Translations under genes and position numbers: made by a program | Assembly: GCF_019649055.1 (NCBI RefSeq) | Contig: NW_026570246.1 | Coordinates: 434,001 to 498,000, forward strand | Length of the DNA: 64,000 bases | From: Paramacrobiotus metropolitanus | Lineage: Eukaryota; Tardigrada; Eutardigrada; Parachela; Macrobiotidae | Direction of reading: 5' to 3' | Part shown: positions 45,205 through 57,729 of the stretch, in pieces | How the letters are laid out: the number at the start of each line of letters is the position of its first letter | Numbering within the stretch: position 1 is the first letter of the stretch | Notes under the pieces: generated by a model | Databases searched by the model: none | What the model saw: only the letters and a program-made list of their open reading frames with translations | What the model was told of the DNA's origin: nothing

Positions 45205-47405
45205 CTGACTAATTGACAGATACCTGCGGATATGGTCGGAGCCAAGCCCACGCCCCTCCGCCCCCTGTGCGACTCTGGCGACCATCATGAACATCGCCGT
45301 CGACGGAAACATTCCCGCTGAAATACGCCCTGCATTTTTCGGTGGCAAACTGATCGCCTTAAGAAAGAAGGAAGTCGGGTTGCGCCCCATCGCGATTGGG
45401 ATGACCCTCCGCCGGTTGACAGCTAAGATAATTTGCGCCCGACTAAAAGACCGTTCAGCAGCCATTTTGTCTCCGCAACAATTGGGAGTGAACGTGCGCG
45501 GTGGAGCAGAAGCGATTGTTCACGCGACCAGGAAATTTCTCGAATCCACTTGCGACACGACCAAGGTTGTTCTCAAGGTGGATTTCAAAAACGCCTTTAA
45601 CACCTTGTCTCGCGAAGCCGTTCTGACCGCAGCGAAAGAGCGCTTTCCAGAGTACAGCGATTTTCTCACCGCCGCCTACGGCCAGCACTCAACCCTCTAC
45701 GTGGACGACCTGACATTATCGTCGGAATCCGGTGTCCAACAGGGCGACCCACTAGGCCCGCTGCTGTTCAGCCTCGCACTGCACCCACTGGTATCCTCGT
45801 TGAACACCGAACTCAACGCATGGTTCTTGGATGACGGGACCATGGGCGGAGCTCCGGCGATAGTGGCGGAATGTTTCAGCCGGATAACTGAACGCGCTCG
45901 TGCTATCGGACTGCAGGTCAATGAAGCCAAATGTGAACTGTTTGTTTTTGGTGGAACACTTGATTCGCAGCGAAATGTCACAGCGGAATTCATTGACCGT
46001 TTCCCGCGATTGCGCATTTTGTCGGCGTCTACCCTGTCCCTGCTTGGCGCGCCTGTTTTAGATGAAGCAATTGGCCCTTACTCGTCGAAAGCCAGCACCT
46101 TGAAGGTGGTGTGCGAACTCCAACTGCCAACTGCAGCCACCAAGCACTGCACTGTTCCTGAAGAACTGTCTCGGCGCCCCGAAAATTATTTATATGTTGC
46201 GGTGCTGTAATGCATGGAAATATCCCGCCCTGCTATACCAGCTGGATGAAACGATGCGCGATTGTTTCCAGAATTTGTCAAACGTACGAACCAACCACAA
46301 CGACTACCCGCCTTGGCGTCAGGCAACCCTCCCGGTTAGCAGAGGTGGAATTGGCATTCGTCGGTCGGAAGAATTATCCTTACCAGCCTTCTTGGCTCCG
46401 ATTCATTCCGTATCCGGCTTGCTCTCTTCATTACTGCCTGACCACGGTGTTGTCGATGTTTCTGGTGCAGTGGAGTCATGGAAACTGAAAGCCCGCCAGC
46501 CTGAGATTCCAGAGTTAGCATACCGGAAGTCGCAAAAGGCTTGGGACTTGCCATTATGCAACGTTTCCCTCCTCCCTGCTCGAGGTGTTTCAGGGTGACG
46601 AGATAAATACAGCGCGCCTGCTTGCTCAGTCCAGACCTGAAGCCGGGATCTGGTTGAACGCCCTGCCATCCGCTCACATTGGTAACCTGCTGGGCGACGA
46701 CGAATTGAAGATCAGCGTTGGTCTCCGCCTCGGCGCCACGATCTGTGAACCTCACGACTGCGTCAAATGTCTCAAACCCGTGGATGGTTACGGTCGCCAC
46801 GGGCTGTCATGTGTTTTCTCCGCCGGAAGGCACCCGCGCCACGGCGGGCTTAACAGCATCATCTGCCGAGGATGTGTGTCCGCTGGTGTGCCCGCAAAAC
46901 TGGAGCCGCGTGGAACCTCTCACACTACGGAACGCCGCCCGGACGGTTGCACGACATTTGCATGGAAACGCGGGCTGTGTCTCGCATGGGACGTGACATG
47001 TGTAGACACGGTTGCGCCGTCACATGTCAAAGCAACTTCGACCACAGTGGGAGCGGCCGCCGTGCAAGCTGAGGATAAGAAATCCAGACTCTATATTTAC
47101 CTAGCTGGCCGTTACCTATTCGTTCCAATTGCCTTTGAAACCATGGGTCCATGGGGACCGTCAGCAATCGCATTTATCAAAGAACTGGGGAAGAGACTTC
47201 AGCAGCAAACTGGCGAAACACGCTCGCATGAATTTTTAAGACAGCGCTTGTCGATAGGGATTCAGCGGGGTAACGCGGCGTCAGTGCTTGGCACGATGGA
47301 AGGGCTGGATAAATTAAATGAGATTTTCTTGTTGTAGTTTGCATGTTTCTTTCTTTACTTTGTCCCCAAGTATGATTTGACCAATAAAGTGCATAAAACT
47401 GACTA
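45205..47405 (+). mobile_element. RLE-type non-LTR retrotransposon, copy B, 5'-truncated
   Basis: Tandem to copy A in the same orientation. It begins inside the reverse transcriptase (NIPAEIRPAFFGGKLIAL), as expected for 5' truncation. RT motifs: RPIAIGMTLRRL, LKVDFKNAFNTLSREAVL, SGVQQGDPLGPLLF, FLDD at 45834-45845. After frame breaks at about 46090-46210 and 46570, the C-terminal frame is open from 46585 to 47337: HGLSCVFSAGRHPRHGGLNS, the endonuclease core RRPDGC and CLAWDVTCVDT, and AFETMGPWGPSAIAFIKEL, ending in a stop at 47335-47337. An AATAAA follows at 47381. Codon usage is GC-richer than in copy A, and the sequences differ widely, so A and B are old, distinct subfamilies. Confidence 0.9.
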
Positions 47406-47412
47406 AAGAAAC

Positions 47413-47495
47413 TATTGTGTGTTTGTAAACGGTACCTTCCGGTACCGTTTACACGGTACGGTACCTTCCTTGTCAAATTTTACAAACACACAATA
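47413..47495. mobile_element. 83-bp foldback element with TA ends
   Basis: Inverted repeats of 17 bases (TATTGTGTGTTTGTAAA and its complement) enclose four copies of a GGTACC-containing block. It lies right after the 3' end of retrotransposon copy B and just before an (AC)n tract. Very small for a MITE, so it could also be a remnant hairpin. Confidence 0.7.
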
Positions 47496-47504
47496 TTTAT
47501 ATCT

Positions 47505-47527
47505 GTACACACACACACACACACACA
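47505..47527. repeat. (AC)n microsatellite
   Basis: About eleven AC dinucleotides following the small foldback element. Confidence 0.9.
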
Positions 47528-47672
47528 GAATACGGTTACCGTAAATTAATTTGTTAATAAAACATTTGAGTACAACCGCGATACGATTGCCGCTGTTCAA
47601 CTTACTACGAATAACTGTAGAATTGGCAGCACTGAGTACCGTATAAGCACAGCAAATTAAATTAATCGTAAA

Positions 47673-48635
47673 TACCGGGTGGCTGAACAAAATGGCCGTC
47701 TCCTGTTTTCGTTTGTTTTTCGCAGACCCTTTGTCGCACCGTAAACTGTTTAGGCTCATTTGATAGAGAATTTTATAAGACACAAAACCAGAAAACAAAG
47801 TTTTTGAAAAAATTAAGCCGTCTTCGTTTGCAATGATGCCAAATAAAACTGTCTGCAAAATTTTTCGTCCCCAGCTCGCAAAACATAAAATCTTGTGCCA
47901 TTTCTTCCTCTTACGGCCCTTTTGAATATTTTTAACTGTCTCATTTAGTAAAATACGTTTACTTTCAATAGAAAAAAAGTTGTGGTCATGCTGCATACTC
48001 TGAACGAGTTATGCAGTCATGACACACTGTGACTTTTTCGAAAAATGCCGGTTTTTTATTTGGTATTTTCGAGTATTTTCGGTTACAATTTTCGGCTGCA
48101 TGACAGGTAGCACAGAAAAATGCAGATTTAACTTTAATATGTAGCTTACACATTACCCTTTCAGAAACAAAATTAAATCGGGGAAGCTTTTAGAACGTTG
48201 GTTAGAAATTTGCTCTCAAAAACTTTGTTTGCCTGTTTCACGAGAATTACTCGTGCAAAGTGTCTGTTCTTCAGCGCACTGGCCAAGCAAAGGTTGCTAG
48301 AATACTGCAATTCCTTACAGTAAAAAAAGAGAAACAACCTCTCTACCAGAAATAGTAAAATAAGCTACATTAATGTCGTTAGTTAAATAGCAAGAATTTT
48401 TAATTTAGAAACGGATAATTTCAGATTTTCGCTTCCAGGACATCATCCAAACCCAGCCAGTTTTACAAAACAGTTCATAAAAAATTTCAGCCTTATGGAA
48501 ATTTTGATTTAACTTAACTTTTTTATGTTAAAAGCATTGCTCTATCGAGTGAAACTAGGAAAACGTCAATTCAGTGTTGGACGGATCCAGCGCACCATGA
48601 AAAAACAGACGGCCATTTTGTTCAGCCACCCGGTA
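47673..48635. mobile_element. 963-bp element with 35-base terminal inverted repeats and TA ends
   Basis: The left end begins TACCGGGTGGCTGAACAAAA (47673) and the right end is its reverse complement, finishing at 48635. Identity runs over about 30 bases with one small gap. TA flanks both ends. The TIR sequence and TA target fit a Tc1/mariner-type transposon. Its size is near that of a full mariner, but no DDE/DDD transposase motif is visible in any frame, so it is either non-autonomous or thoroughly decayed. Confidence 0.8.
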
Positions 48636-50547
48636 CTGCGCTGGTTAACGCAGTCTACGGCAACAACAACTTCCGACAATTGCAACCGATGCTTTCGAAA
48701 CAGTTTCATAATTATTTCGGTTTCATTGGATTCATTAGAAACAGTTTCACTGTATGAAAACACTACATATATATAGCACCGGAACACAGGTCATCGATAC
48801 AACCGACCCCGTCGCCCTTGGTAACACTACCTCCTCAACGGAAAATAGAGGGGAATGGAGGGGAAGAACGAATTGCTATCAAAGCACTACGAAATACAGC
48901 GCGCCATCGAATTCAAGTTGCAGCTGTGGATGTGTGAGATAATTTTTTGTACTAAACACTCCCGCGTAATGCCGCAATCAACAACAGAATTTATCTCCAG
49001 CGTCGGGATGTACACCCCATCAACACGCCGGTTCACGCCCTAATAGTTTTTCTCGGCTGGACACTGGTTGACCGAGTCCACCCGCCTCGCGATCACTTCT
49101 TGCTGCGTTAACCAACAATGGTCCAACATTAACTTTTCTGGTTCCAATGCAGCGAATGCACCATTTAAATTTAAGACGAATAATGTAATTCTATGCATTA
49201 TATGACAACAATATGGCACTGTAATTCAATAGTCGTGTTGAATTAATTTAAGGCGATTCTGGCATCGATATCCAGGCATTTTATTAAATTCGTTGAATTT
49301 TTAAGAAGCATAGCGAAATGCAATGGCATCCGCTCAGAATACTCGTTTTAATTTGAGCATACCGACATTCACGGTCGTAAAGGCAGCTACATACACAGTC
49401 GGCAATCGGCATCTGTGAAACTCGAATAATTCCAATTTGGAAAATGCTGGGTTTCAATGGGTGTCCTGTTTTAGTGCTGGCCCTGTTGTTGTACACCCCG
49501 TCTATGTTGCCTTTCCGGCTGCGCTACACACTCGTACGGCAGACCACTTAAAATGCCGGTTGTCGGGTAGTAAGTGCAGTTTTGTATGGATTTGTATCCT
49601 ACGGAAACCGGTTGAATCCCTGAGCAAACCTATGCCATCCACCATATTACTCAATAGTCAATAAGCCGTACTATATTTAAACCCCGCTATATTCCATTTT
49701 ATATCGATCGATTTCATTCCCAGACTCAACTGTCAGCGCGCACAGGGTCGCGCATTCTCCACCATCCAAACGTCGAGAAAAAACAGGCCTCAACACTACA
49801 AACTGCGACACTGCCATTCACCGCACACCGCCAGCTTAACCGATTTGCTTGCTCATACATTTGTATGCTACCACGGCATTAGCAATTTGGCAATAAGTTC
49901 ATGCTGGGCCGCTGTTCCACCCAGGGCTTCTCATACTTAATTCCTCCTGCATGCGTCAAGTGAGTAGATTTGTATCGTTTTGTTTCGGGTAGGACTTTAA
50001 TTAAGCCCTTTGCGCCTTGCAGATATAATAACCGTTGCAACGGGCCAAATTCGGCAGTCCCGCACTCTCCCAGTTTGCAGTGTGCGTCCTGTTCTCTGAT
50101 TACGGCGCAACAGCGGCAGTGCTCAGTTCAGAGCGGCTCACTGCAGTTCGGCGCTAGCAACCGGGTTGCCGCATTGATTGACGAATTGCCTTATCTCATT
50201 GGTCAATCAGTCGCTTTTGGCTGCCTTGAATTTGCCATATCATTACCGTGAATTCTTCGGGCTGAATTTATTCCCGGACTAATATATTTCTCTCCCTGCC
50301 CGTAAAGAATCACCCAAGTCCATTGATATCCGATAAGTAACTAATATTTCTTCTCGGTGCCTTAACGAGACCGTACAGATCGATTGGCAGTGACAAAGTG
50401 CGAAAATCCTCCGCCCCAGCTTATCCCTGCGTATTGCCTCCGTGGATCGCTGTGGCCAAGTCGGGAAACGGCTGATATTCCAGCCGCGCATCTACTCAGT
50501 GGAAAACCTGTTCATTGATCAGTTGTGTACCGCTGTGCGCCGCCATC
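48636..50547. other. intergenic region upstream of the four-TM gene
   Basis: No recognisable gene or element. The last several hundred bases (from about 49700) are C-rich and more GC-rich than the surroundings, which would fit a promoter and 5' untranslated region for the gene starting at 50548. Confidence 0.4.
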
Positions 50548-53273
50548 ATGGTCCTCGTTGATCACGTCCACGCGACGACATCTAACGCTAATTGCGTCCT
50601 CATCTCAAAGGAGCGCCAGATGAGTAATTTCGGTTCGGAGCAGTTCGATGAGCATGGCGTTCGTCTCATACGGGATCGTGCTCTACCCTGCCGAATGCGC
50701 CGTGTCTGGCGGACGCTGGCGCTGCTGCAGTTTCTCACCGCTGCCGCCATGCTGATCACCGATATTTATGGTAGGCATTGTACTGTAACTGAGTCATTCG
50801 TTTTCCATATTTTCTTGTGATTTTACGGAAAATTTTGCTGCTTATGAGGGAGAGAAGGAATTTCGGGACAGTGATAATATTCAGAATTTCGCGGTAGTTT
50901 ACAAAACCGTGTAAACATTCCTTCTTAATGATGGGACGATTATAGTAAACGCCTAAACGGATCTTAAGAGATCCTTTAATAAAGTTTCTGCCAGGAAGAG
51001 TTTGACGTATCGATTCGCCCGAACGAGTGAGTGTAAGATGTGCATCAGCGCCGTCATATTGCGTCATAATTACATTTAGACGTTCAAGTTCAGATCCTTG
51101 TATTTAGCCGCCGACGATGGTATCTGTGTAATTTGTAGCTTTTTGTTCGCTTCTTAACTTGCTCTGATTGATGAGGATGCTAGTAGTCTGCAAAACTATC
51201 CATTTTTTAAGGGTAAATGTGACAACAAGAAAAAGCGTTGAAGCTTGCGGTGCCATTAAATGTTCCGAAATATCCGAATTTTTAGAAAAAGCGATAATGA
51301 TCATATAGATATTTCGTCCTCGTATTTGCAGTTAAACCCAGAACGTTTTTTTCAGTGAGTCTTAGTAGGAGATTGTTTATCGTGACATTTATATTGAATA
51401 CACTGATTCATGTTTATTTGTTAAATTCCTTCCAGTTCGGTTGGTGAATTTCCTGGATGTTTCAGCAGTTTCCGGTTGCTATGAGCGAATACATATCTGA
51501 TATCTGTATTAGTGCGTGCCTCTGTACTGGGCGGCTTGGGGGGTTTCCAGATCGATAATCCCAAGTGGAGAGTTAACATTGGGGCTCACACTGTAACGGC
51601 GACTATATGTAATGCCGCCGTTATTAGCACATTTTCTCCGGGAAAAATTATCAGGTTGCCAATTGAGGCGAAAGAAGTAGCCGGCTGTTTCGGCTTCCGT
51701 TGCATAGCCCACGCATGTAGCAATTTTTATGATTCCATAGCCGTAATCGAATTTTCAATGGATGACCGCTTTGATTTGAATCGTTTCCGTTACCCTTGGC
51801 GAAACAAGCGGCTAGTATTACGCTTAATTCCTAGGTTTCCAAATCCAATTGCACTCCCTTATTTTCCTAGGCTCGACGCGTATCGATCGCCATTGTTTAG
51901 AATTGCCTGCTACTCCTTGTTGTGACAGACAAAATGGTCTTTTACTCTGCAAAATGTTGCTTTTCGTGAGCAAAGCGTCAGCAAAAATCGATAACAAACT
52001 GTCGTATAATATTATGCTTCTCGGTTCTCACCTTTCCAGTATGACAGCTAGAATTATTTAACCATTCACGGTATCGCCGGTATGCTACGGCAGCTGATCC
52101 CGTAACAGTTTGCAGCTGTGCATTGTTAATGCAAAAATGATCTTTTCGGGAAATATGCACTTTTTCTGCAGTTGAATGAGTTAATTTTATTGCGGTCATA
52201 AAAGTTGCCGTTTTGAATTATTAATTTAATTGGTGCTTTTATTGCTTTGTCTATATACTCAAAAACGTTGCTTTTCTGTTTATTAAACAGGGTTATTGCG
52301 GTTCTGCAAGGCCCATGCCGCGTTTTAATGGTTTTGTGCATTTAGAAGCGTATTCAGTCATAAAACAGATTGTGTAACGAAACTGATAGGCTAATAAATT
52401 TCGATTATTGATGAAAGATTAATAAATTATTTGACGACGTCGACCGATGTATGGACCTTCCGGCGTCTGTTCCGACTGTAAGCAGCTTCATGGGAAGTCC
52501 TTCAGGAGTTTATCGTTTTGTTTTGAACTAACTATTCCCGTATGCCGTCTATATGGCTTTCTTTGCCGGAGGAAAAGGAAATTCTCTTGAGTGTCGAAAA
52601 GGGTGTCGTAGGTGAGAGAGGTGTGTATATGTACACATATCCAGACTTAGTGGGATCAATAGATTGTGTATAATCAGCGCAGACAGGTCGTTGAGAACGG
52701 TGTCGGTATCCATCACGCTTCCAATGATTGTAATGGGTTTGATTGTTCTCATGCACATATTGACAGAGTACTTATGACGCTGTGGTGTGCTTGTTTGTAG
52801 CCCATCATCCGATCTCACATGTGAATCCTCTGCTGTCCTCGGAGAATACTAAACTGGTCTACTTCAGATGGGACATGTATCTGGGTATTGTGTCGGCTAT
52901 ATTCCAGCTAATAGCCGCCTTTATTGGCCTTCTTCCACTGGGAATCCCCTGCCGTATGAACCCACCGGCCCGTTACCGTTCCGGACACTTCCTCATGTCG
53001 GTGTTTGCCGCCTGTCTGATGGTCATCGCCGCTGTCTCCTACGGGATCGTTCTGTCGACCCTGTCCAAAGATGCCGATTACAATCGGGGAGTGGTGGGGG
53101 ACGATATTATCGCGCAGCGTACCCGCGATTTGGTGTTCACCTTTAGGATTCTCTTGAGTCTGCTCATCATCCTGCTGCTGGGGGCCCTGGTCAATCTGGC
53201 CGTGGTGATTGCGGTGTGCACGGCGGTGCGGAAGTGCTATCGCAACTGTAAAGTGTGCTGTGCCGAGCACTGA
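50548..53273 (+). CDS. four-transmembrane protein of unknown family
   Basis: Two exons: 50548-50770 (donor GTAGGC) and 52801-53273 (acceptor TTTGTAG), phase 1, spliced length 231 residues, with a 2.0-kb intron. Predicted membrane segments: about 59-78 (RTLALLQFLTAAAMLITDIY), 106-127 (GIVSAIFQLIAAFIGLLPL), 143-168 (MSVFAACLMVIAAVSYGIV) and 199-222 (LLSLLIILLLGALVNLAVV). A short Cys-rich tail KCYRNCKVCCAEH follows, a possible palmitoylation site. The first 55 residues are hydrophilic and lack a signal peptide. The topology recalls MS4A/CD20-like or claudin-like proteins, but no diagnostic motif is present. The second exon is strongly protein-like. The start could instead lie upstream, because the frame is open to 50515. 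Confidence 0.7.
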
Positions 53274-55383
53274 TGTTGCCAAGTGTTTGCATTGGAGCGG
53301 ATGGATGAAATACTCTATGAATATTCCTGGAATTGTGCAACTGAATCTATTCGACGTCTTGCAGCTAGTGTGGAGTATTACAATGGTCTGGACATTTGAG
53401 ATCTTGAGTTTTGGCTACTGTGGCAGGTTGTACGGCACGCATCGATGATTGAGCATTGTGTGAAGCCGGTTGGTTTTTGTTTTCGCTTTAGATGTTTGCT
53501 TTAGACCAGACACTGCTACCAGTGTGATCAGATATCACTGAGGTTTTCGTTTTTTTTTGTTGAAGATTTGTGTGCGTGGTTATTTATTTTCCTGTGTTGT
53601 CTGCAATCGATTTGTGTTTTTTCCTTTTTCAGCGGTTTTTTTGGCGATATTTAGTGTGAGTGTTAAAGGTTCCTTGTATTCGCAACAGTGTTGCATTTAT
53701 TTAAATTTTGATCGATATCGTTAAGTTGGTTTGTGTGGTGGGACGTATGCATTTTATGCACCAACAAGTGCAAACGCTACTGAACAAAGCAAATCCATTA
53801 ATAAGTCGTGAAGTCAAGTTTGTCCACAAAGCTCCGTTGCGTTGTTTGTACTCAGATACATAATACTACGTACAGTTGTTCGCATTTCTGTAAATTTAAA
53901 AGACGCGCTTGTTATAACTCGACAAGGTCTGTAACTTAAGTGGTTATTTTAAATTAGCGGTAAGTAATGTTTTCTGAAATAGCCTCGAGCTCAACGTTCC
54001 AATAACAAAAAAATAGAACAATTTTTCCACAATAATTATTAAATAAATTTTGGACTTCATGATCATACTGGCGTGAAGAGTATGGCTTGTAGCCCTGTTT
54101 CCCGAAACGCTCGGCTTAATGTGTGTAACTCAAGTATTGTACATCGTAGCGTTAATGAATTTCTTGAGAATTCTATTCCATCCGTCATGTGGACGTCTCA
54201 ATAGGATGAAAAGAAATATGGCATTTCTTGAAAAAAATCCTTGTTCAACTGTTTTGCGACTTCTATATATCCCGCAGAACAATCCGGCATTCCGTGGTTG
54301 ATTGGTAGGCGAAGAGAGTAGACGACCACATCTTGCGTGCGTCGCATGCTCCTCAGTCGCCATTACGTAAAGCGAACCCGGCATTTATGCTACACGGCTG
54401 GATAGTTCCTTGCAGCTATTATAGATTTTTTTACTGAGGATCCCGTACGTCGTTGCCAGCTGACGCCGATTGTAATCGCTTGCATATGGTCTTTAGCATT
54501 AATCCAGATCAACGCGTTCTCTGCGGTAAACGCAATGTTGCCAACGAAAAGGCGGCAAGTGTACAAGTAGCTACGGTGGCGAGTCAAAAAGCCTTCAGAA
54601 ACGCCGGGAACACTTCTTGTGGACAGGGATATCCTCGAACATATCACGTTCGCACATCAGGTTGCTGTCAGCTAAATGCGACAAGCAATTTGCTCATCGA
54701 ATATCGACACCTTAATGCGCAGGATAAAACCTGGATTTGCCGAATAGAAGTGATGTTCGAGAGATGCCGGCAATACGTTCAATACATGATCACGTTAGAC
54801 TAACGATTATAGACTACGAAATATCCCCTGCGTATAGTACAATACACCGTATGCGCTAATGCTTATGCAGTTTAGTAATAATTCCAAATTAAGATTTTCA
54901 TGGAGTCGAATTTGAAATTTCCTTCACTTCCGAAACTTTTTGCTTTCAAACTATAATGGCACAGAAAACCCCAGACCTGGTACACCGATTCTTTTGTTAC
55001 ACAGTACGAGCATACTGCATAATTGCACTGTAAAAAATTAAAAATCGATATTTGTTCTTACACGAACAGATAGATGATAGATACAGTGCTGTACGATATG
55101 TATTTTCATCGTACTGCAACAACTGGATAACTGCGGGATAAAAATTGCTAATTTCTACCAACTGCGGTCACTGAATGTCCTTATATTTGAGTTATACTTA
55201 GAAATGTGCAGATGATATAGATAAAAATAAAATAAATTCGAGATAAGATAAACAAAAATTTGTTACATCTGAAATAACTAGAAGTATACTTGATGCATGC
55301 CGTGAGCTAGCTAACTTCTGCAATATTTTTTTGCCTTGCCGGCGCATACGAAAGGTGACCAACAGTCCAACGCTGACCATACG
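53274..55383. other. intergenic region
   Basis: The first part is presumably the 3' untranslated region of the four-TM gene. An open frame at 54453-54803 (117 codons, six or more Cys) resembles nothing I know and has a competing frame on the other strand. Nothing else is seen. Confidence 0.4.
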
Positions 55384-55433
55384 TATCGAGGATCCCATGG
55401 GTAGACTATAGTCTACCCATGGGAACCTCGATA
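55384..55433. repeat. 50-base near-perfect palindrome
   Basis: Two 25-base arms abut with no spacer; the innermost 32 bases (TCCCATGGGTAGACTA and its exact complement) are perfect. One mismatch separates the outer TATCGAGG/CCTCGATA pair. It would extrude as a cruciform or fold as a hairpin in RNA. Confidence 0.9.
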
Positions 55434-57480
55434 GGTAGCTACCTAAATTATATAGGTCGGTGTAAATTCAGGCATTGACTCAGGCATAAGTTATAACTAA
55501 CAATCGATTCGCTTTTTGTGTAAGTACAATTTCTGAGTATTGATTCACACGAATACCTACTAAATACACTGCGTGGCCCAATCTCGTCGACGCTACGCTA
55601 CTCGATTGTATAGCGACAGGTTCAGGAAAAAAAACGAAAATATAAATAATTTAAGAGTATCATGCAAATGCAGTGTTAATATAGTTATCAATACAATAGT
55701 AGAAGTAAGGACTTGTCCCGAATTCGAAGCGAATCTTTATCTATGAACCTATATTGACTATGTTGTAACTATGTGCTCTACTGAGCCCAACTAATTCTAA
55801 CTGCAACCTCGAGGAGGTTTATACTTTTGATTTTTAACAGCACGATTTCTAACAGAATTTTGTAATATTGACTGGAAGTAGTCTAGTTTTTGCTACATAT
55901 AAAGAATTCCAAATAGAATAAAAATTATATGTTCATTATTGAATTAACTTCAAATAAAGCTCATTATCCAGGATGAAACGGTCGGTCTGTTTAGTGGCAG
56001 TGATAACACCAATGCCGGCAATGGTTTTATGAAAATAGGACGTTTAATTTGATAGCTTTGAAATTGAAACTTTTGTTATCAAAAGTAGTATAGTACATGA
56101 ACAGGAGCATAGTACATGAACAGTATAGTATATGAACAGGAAAATAGTATAGTACAAAATTTTAGGGTATAAATACTTAGCTATGCTTTTGTTACCTAAT
56201 GTTTTCCTATACAAAAATTGTCCTCTTTAAGAACCTAATAATTGATTTTTTGTTCTAACTGATCCCGTTGATAGAGGTTCAGAGCTCAAAAAATGCAAGA
56301 GCAATCTTTTCGAACCCTAATGTCTGCGCTTTAAAATCGTAATTTAAAATATTTTTCAGGTGAAGTGCTGTAAAGCCGATCACCTGGTAAACGACCATAA
56401 CAAACATAAGCTTTTTCTTCTAGTCCAGGTTCTGAGTTCCTAACCCAGATTAAATTATCATTATAAAGTTAATCACGCTTATAACCCTGTGTGCACTTAA
56501 GCGGTATGACATTAGTCGTATCTAATAAAGCAGCACTATCCATAAAACCGATTTTCACGATGATTTCAGAGTCACTGGTATCTAAACTTTCCAAATCACG
56601 AATTTTACAGTTCGGTTAAAACACATTATTGCAAATCAAAAAAATTAGCGTTGCATAAACCTATTTACCTTATCATTACTTCCTTCACTATCCTCCTACT
56701 ACAATTACCCTCAGGCCTCAGTGTGCATTTTACGTTTTTTTTATAATCACGCATGTATTCACGCATATATTTTTTCCGATTAGAATCACCTTCCATTATT
56801 TTATTAAGGATAATAACCCTTAAAATTTAACGCAGATCTCTGTGCAAGAAAACTTGCTAACCCATACTGAAGCTAAAAAAACGCACCAAAGCCAAACGAA
56901 ACACGGCAACCTGAATCAGCACTGTTTCCAAATCCAAACCGGGCCACCGCGAAATAACCAACAAGAAAAAATTTTCTTCACTGCATACTTCTTCAAATCC
57001 AACTCCTCAACTTCTTATATACCCACCGAACTGAAAAACTCCAGTCAACAAACCAATTAAACTATACGCCTTCTCGAATAACCATTTAATGTACCTACCA
57101 ACCTACTTACCATATACAAACCACCTGTTCCTACACATCCAAAACTATCAGAGCAAAACATAATAGTCTGCTCCATTAAGCAATCAACTTTCTCGAAATT
57201 TCTTGAATTTTCCACAATAATCCATTACTATCTACAACCCTCAACACACTCCACTTCCTGTAACACTTCATTAAACACTCAAATACGAACAACCAGAAAG
57301 TCGAATATATTTATACCATACTACAGCTTTATACCTTCACCCTAATTCAATGTAGACCCTTTCTTCCCTACACTGGATTAGTACACCCTTTCTTCATTAT
57401 CTCTTCTCGTCAAACATATCACCTTTAATATAATTAACTATATTATTAAATTCTCTATTCAGCACTTTATATTCCTACTC
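55434..57480. other. non-coding interval with local repeats and a G-poor stretch
   Basis: A unit of roughly 20 bases (ATAGTACATGAACAGGA) occurs about three times at 56090-56155. From about 56640 to 57480 the plus strand is markedly poor in G and rich in C, A and T, unlike its surroundings. The open frame at 56842-57060 simply reflects this composition. No gene recognised. Confidence 0.5.
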
Positions 57481-57501
57481 CTTATAATCTCCACATACAA
57501 T

Positions 57502-57729
57502 ATGCTCCTGCAATGTACTCCTACATTATGGAGAAGCATATTGCAATGTGCTCCTACATATGTAGGAGCACATATATGTAGGAGCACATTGCAGGAGCAT
57601 ATTGGATTACGTTTGTTTGGATACTACAGTTCCGTTTTTCTCCTCTAAGAACCGATGAAACGATGTAATGTGCTCCTACATAATGTACGAGCACATTCCA
57701 ATGTGCTCCTACATAATGTAGGAGCACAT
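57502..57729. repeat. cluster of related palindromes
   Basis: The 14-base block ATGTGCTCCTACAT and its complement recur seven or more times. Perfect palindromes: 57546-57573 (28 bases) and 57701-57729 (one central base); a one-mismatch copy lies at 57668-57696. An outer 16-base pair, TATGCTCCTGCAATGT at 57502 and its complement ending at 57601, encloses the first. Likely nested or repeatedly duplicated foldbacks. Confidence 0.88.

Noticed and set aside
47412-47996. 194-codon minus-strand frame inside the TIR element as a transposase
   Set aside because: It crosses the small foldback, the microsatellite and the TIR boundary, and no catalytic D,D-D/E spacing or helix-turn-helix is visible.
49970-50251. 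93-codon open frame upstream of the four-TM gene
   Set aside because: It lies in C-rich DNA that looks like promoter or 5' untranslated sequence; no recognisable protein content and no splice link to 50548.
51512-51925. 137-codon open frame within the four-TM gene intron
   Set aside because: No motif, no consistent splice sites, and composition like the surrounding intron.
54453-54803. 117-codon open frame with several cysteines (plus strand)
   Set aside because: No signal peptide, family motif or splice context, and an equally long frame exists on the opposite strand.
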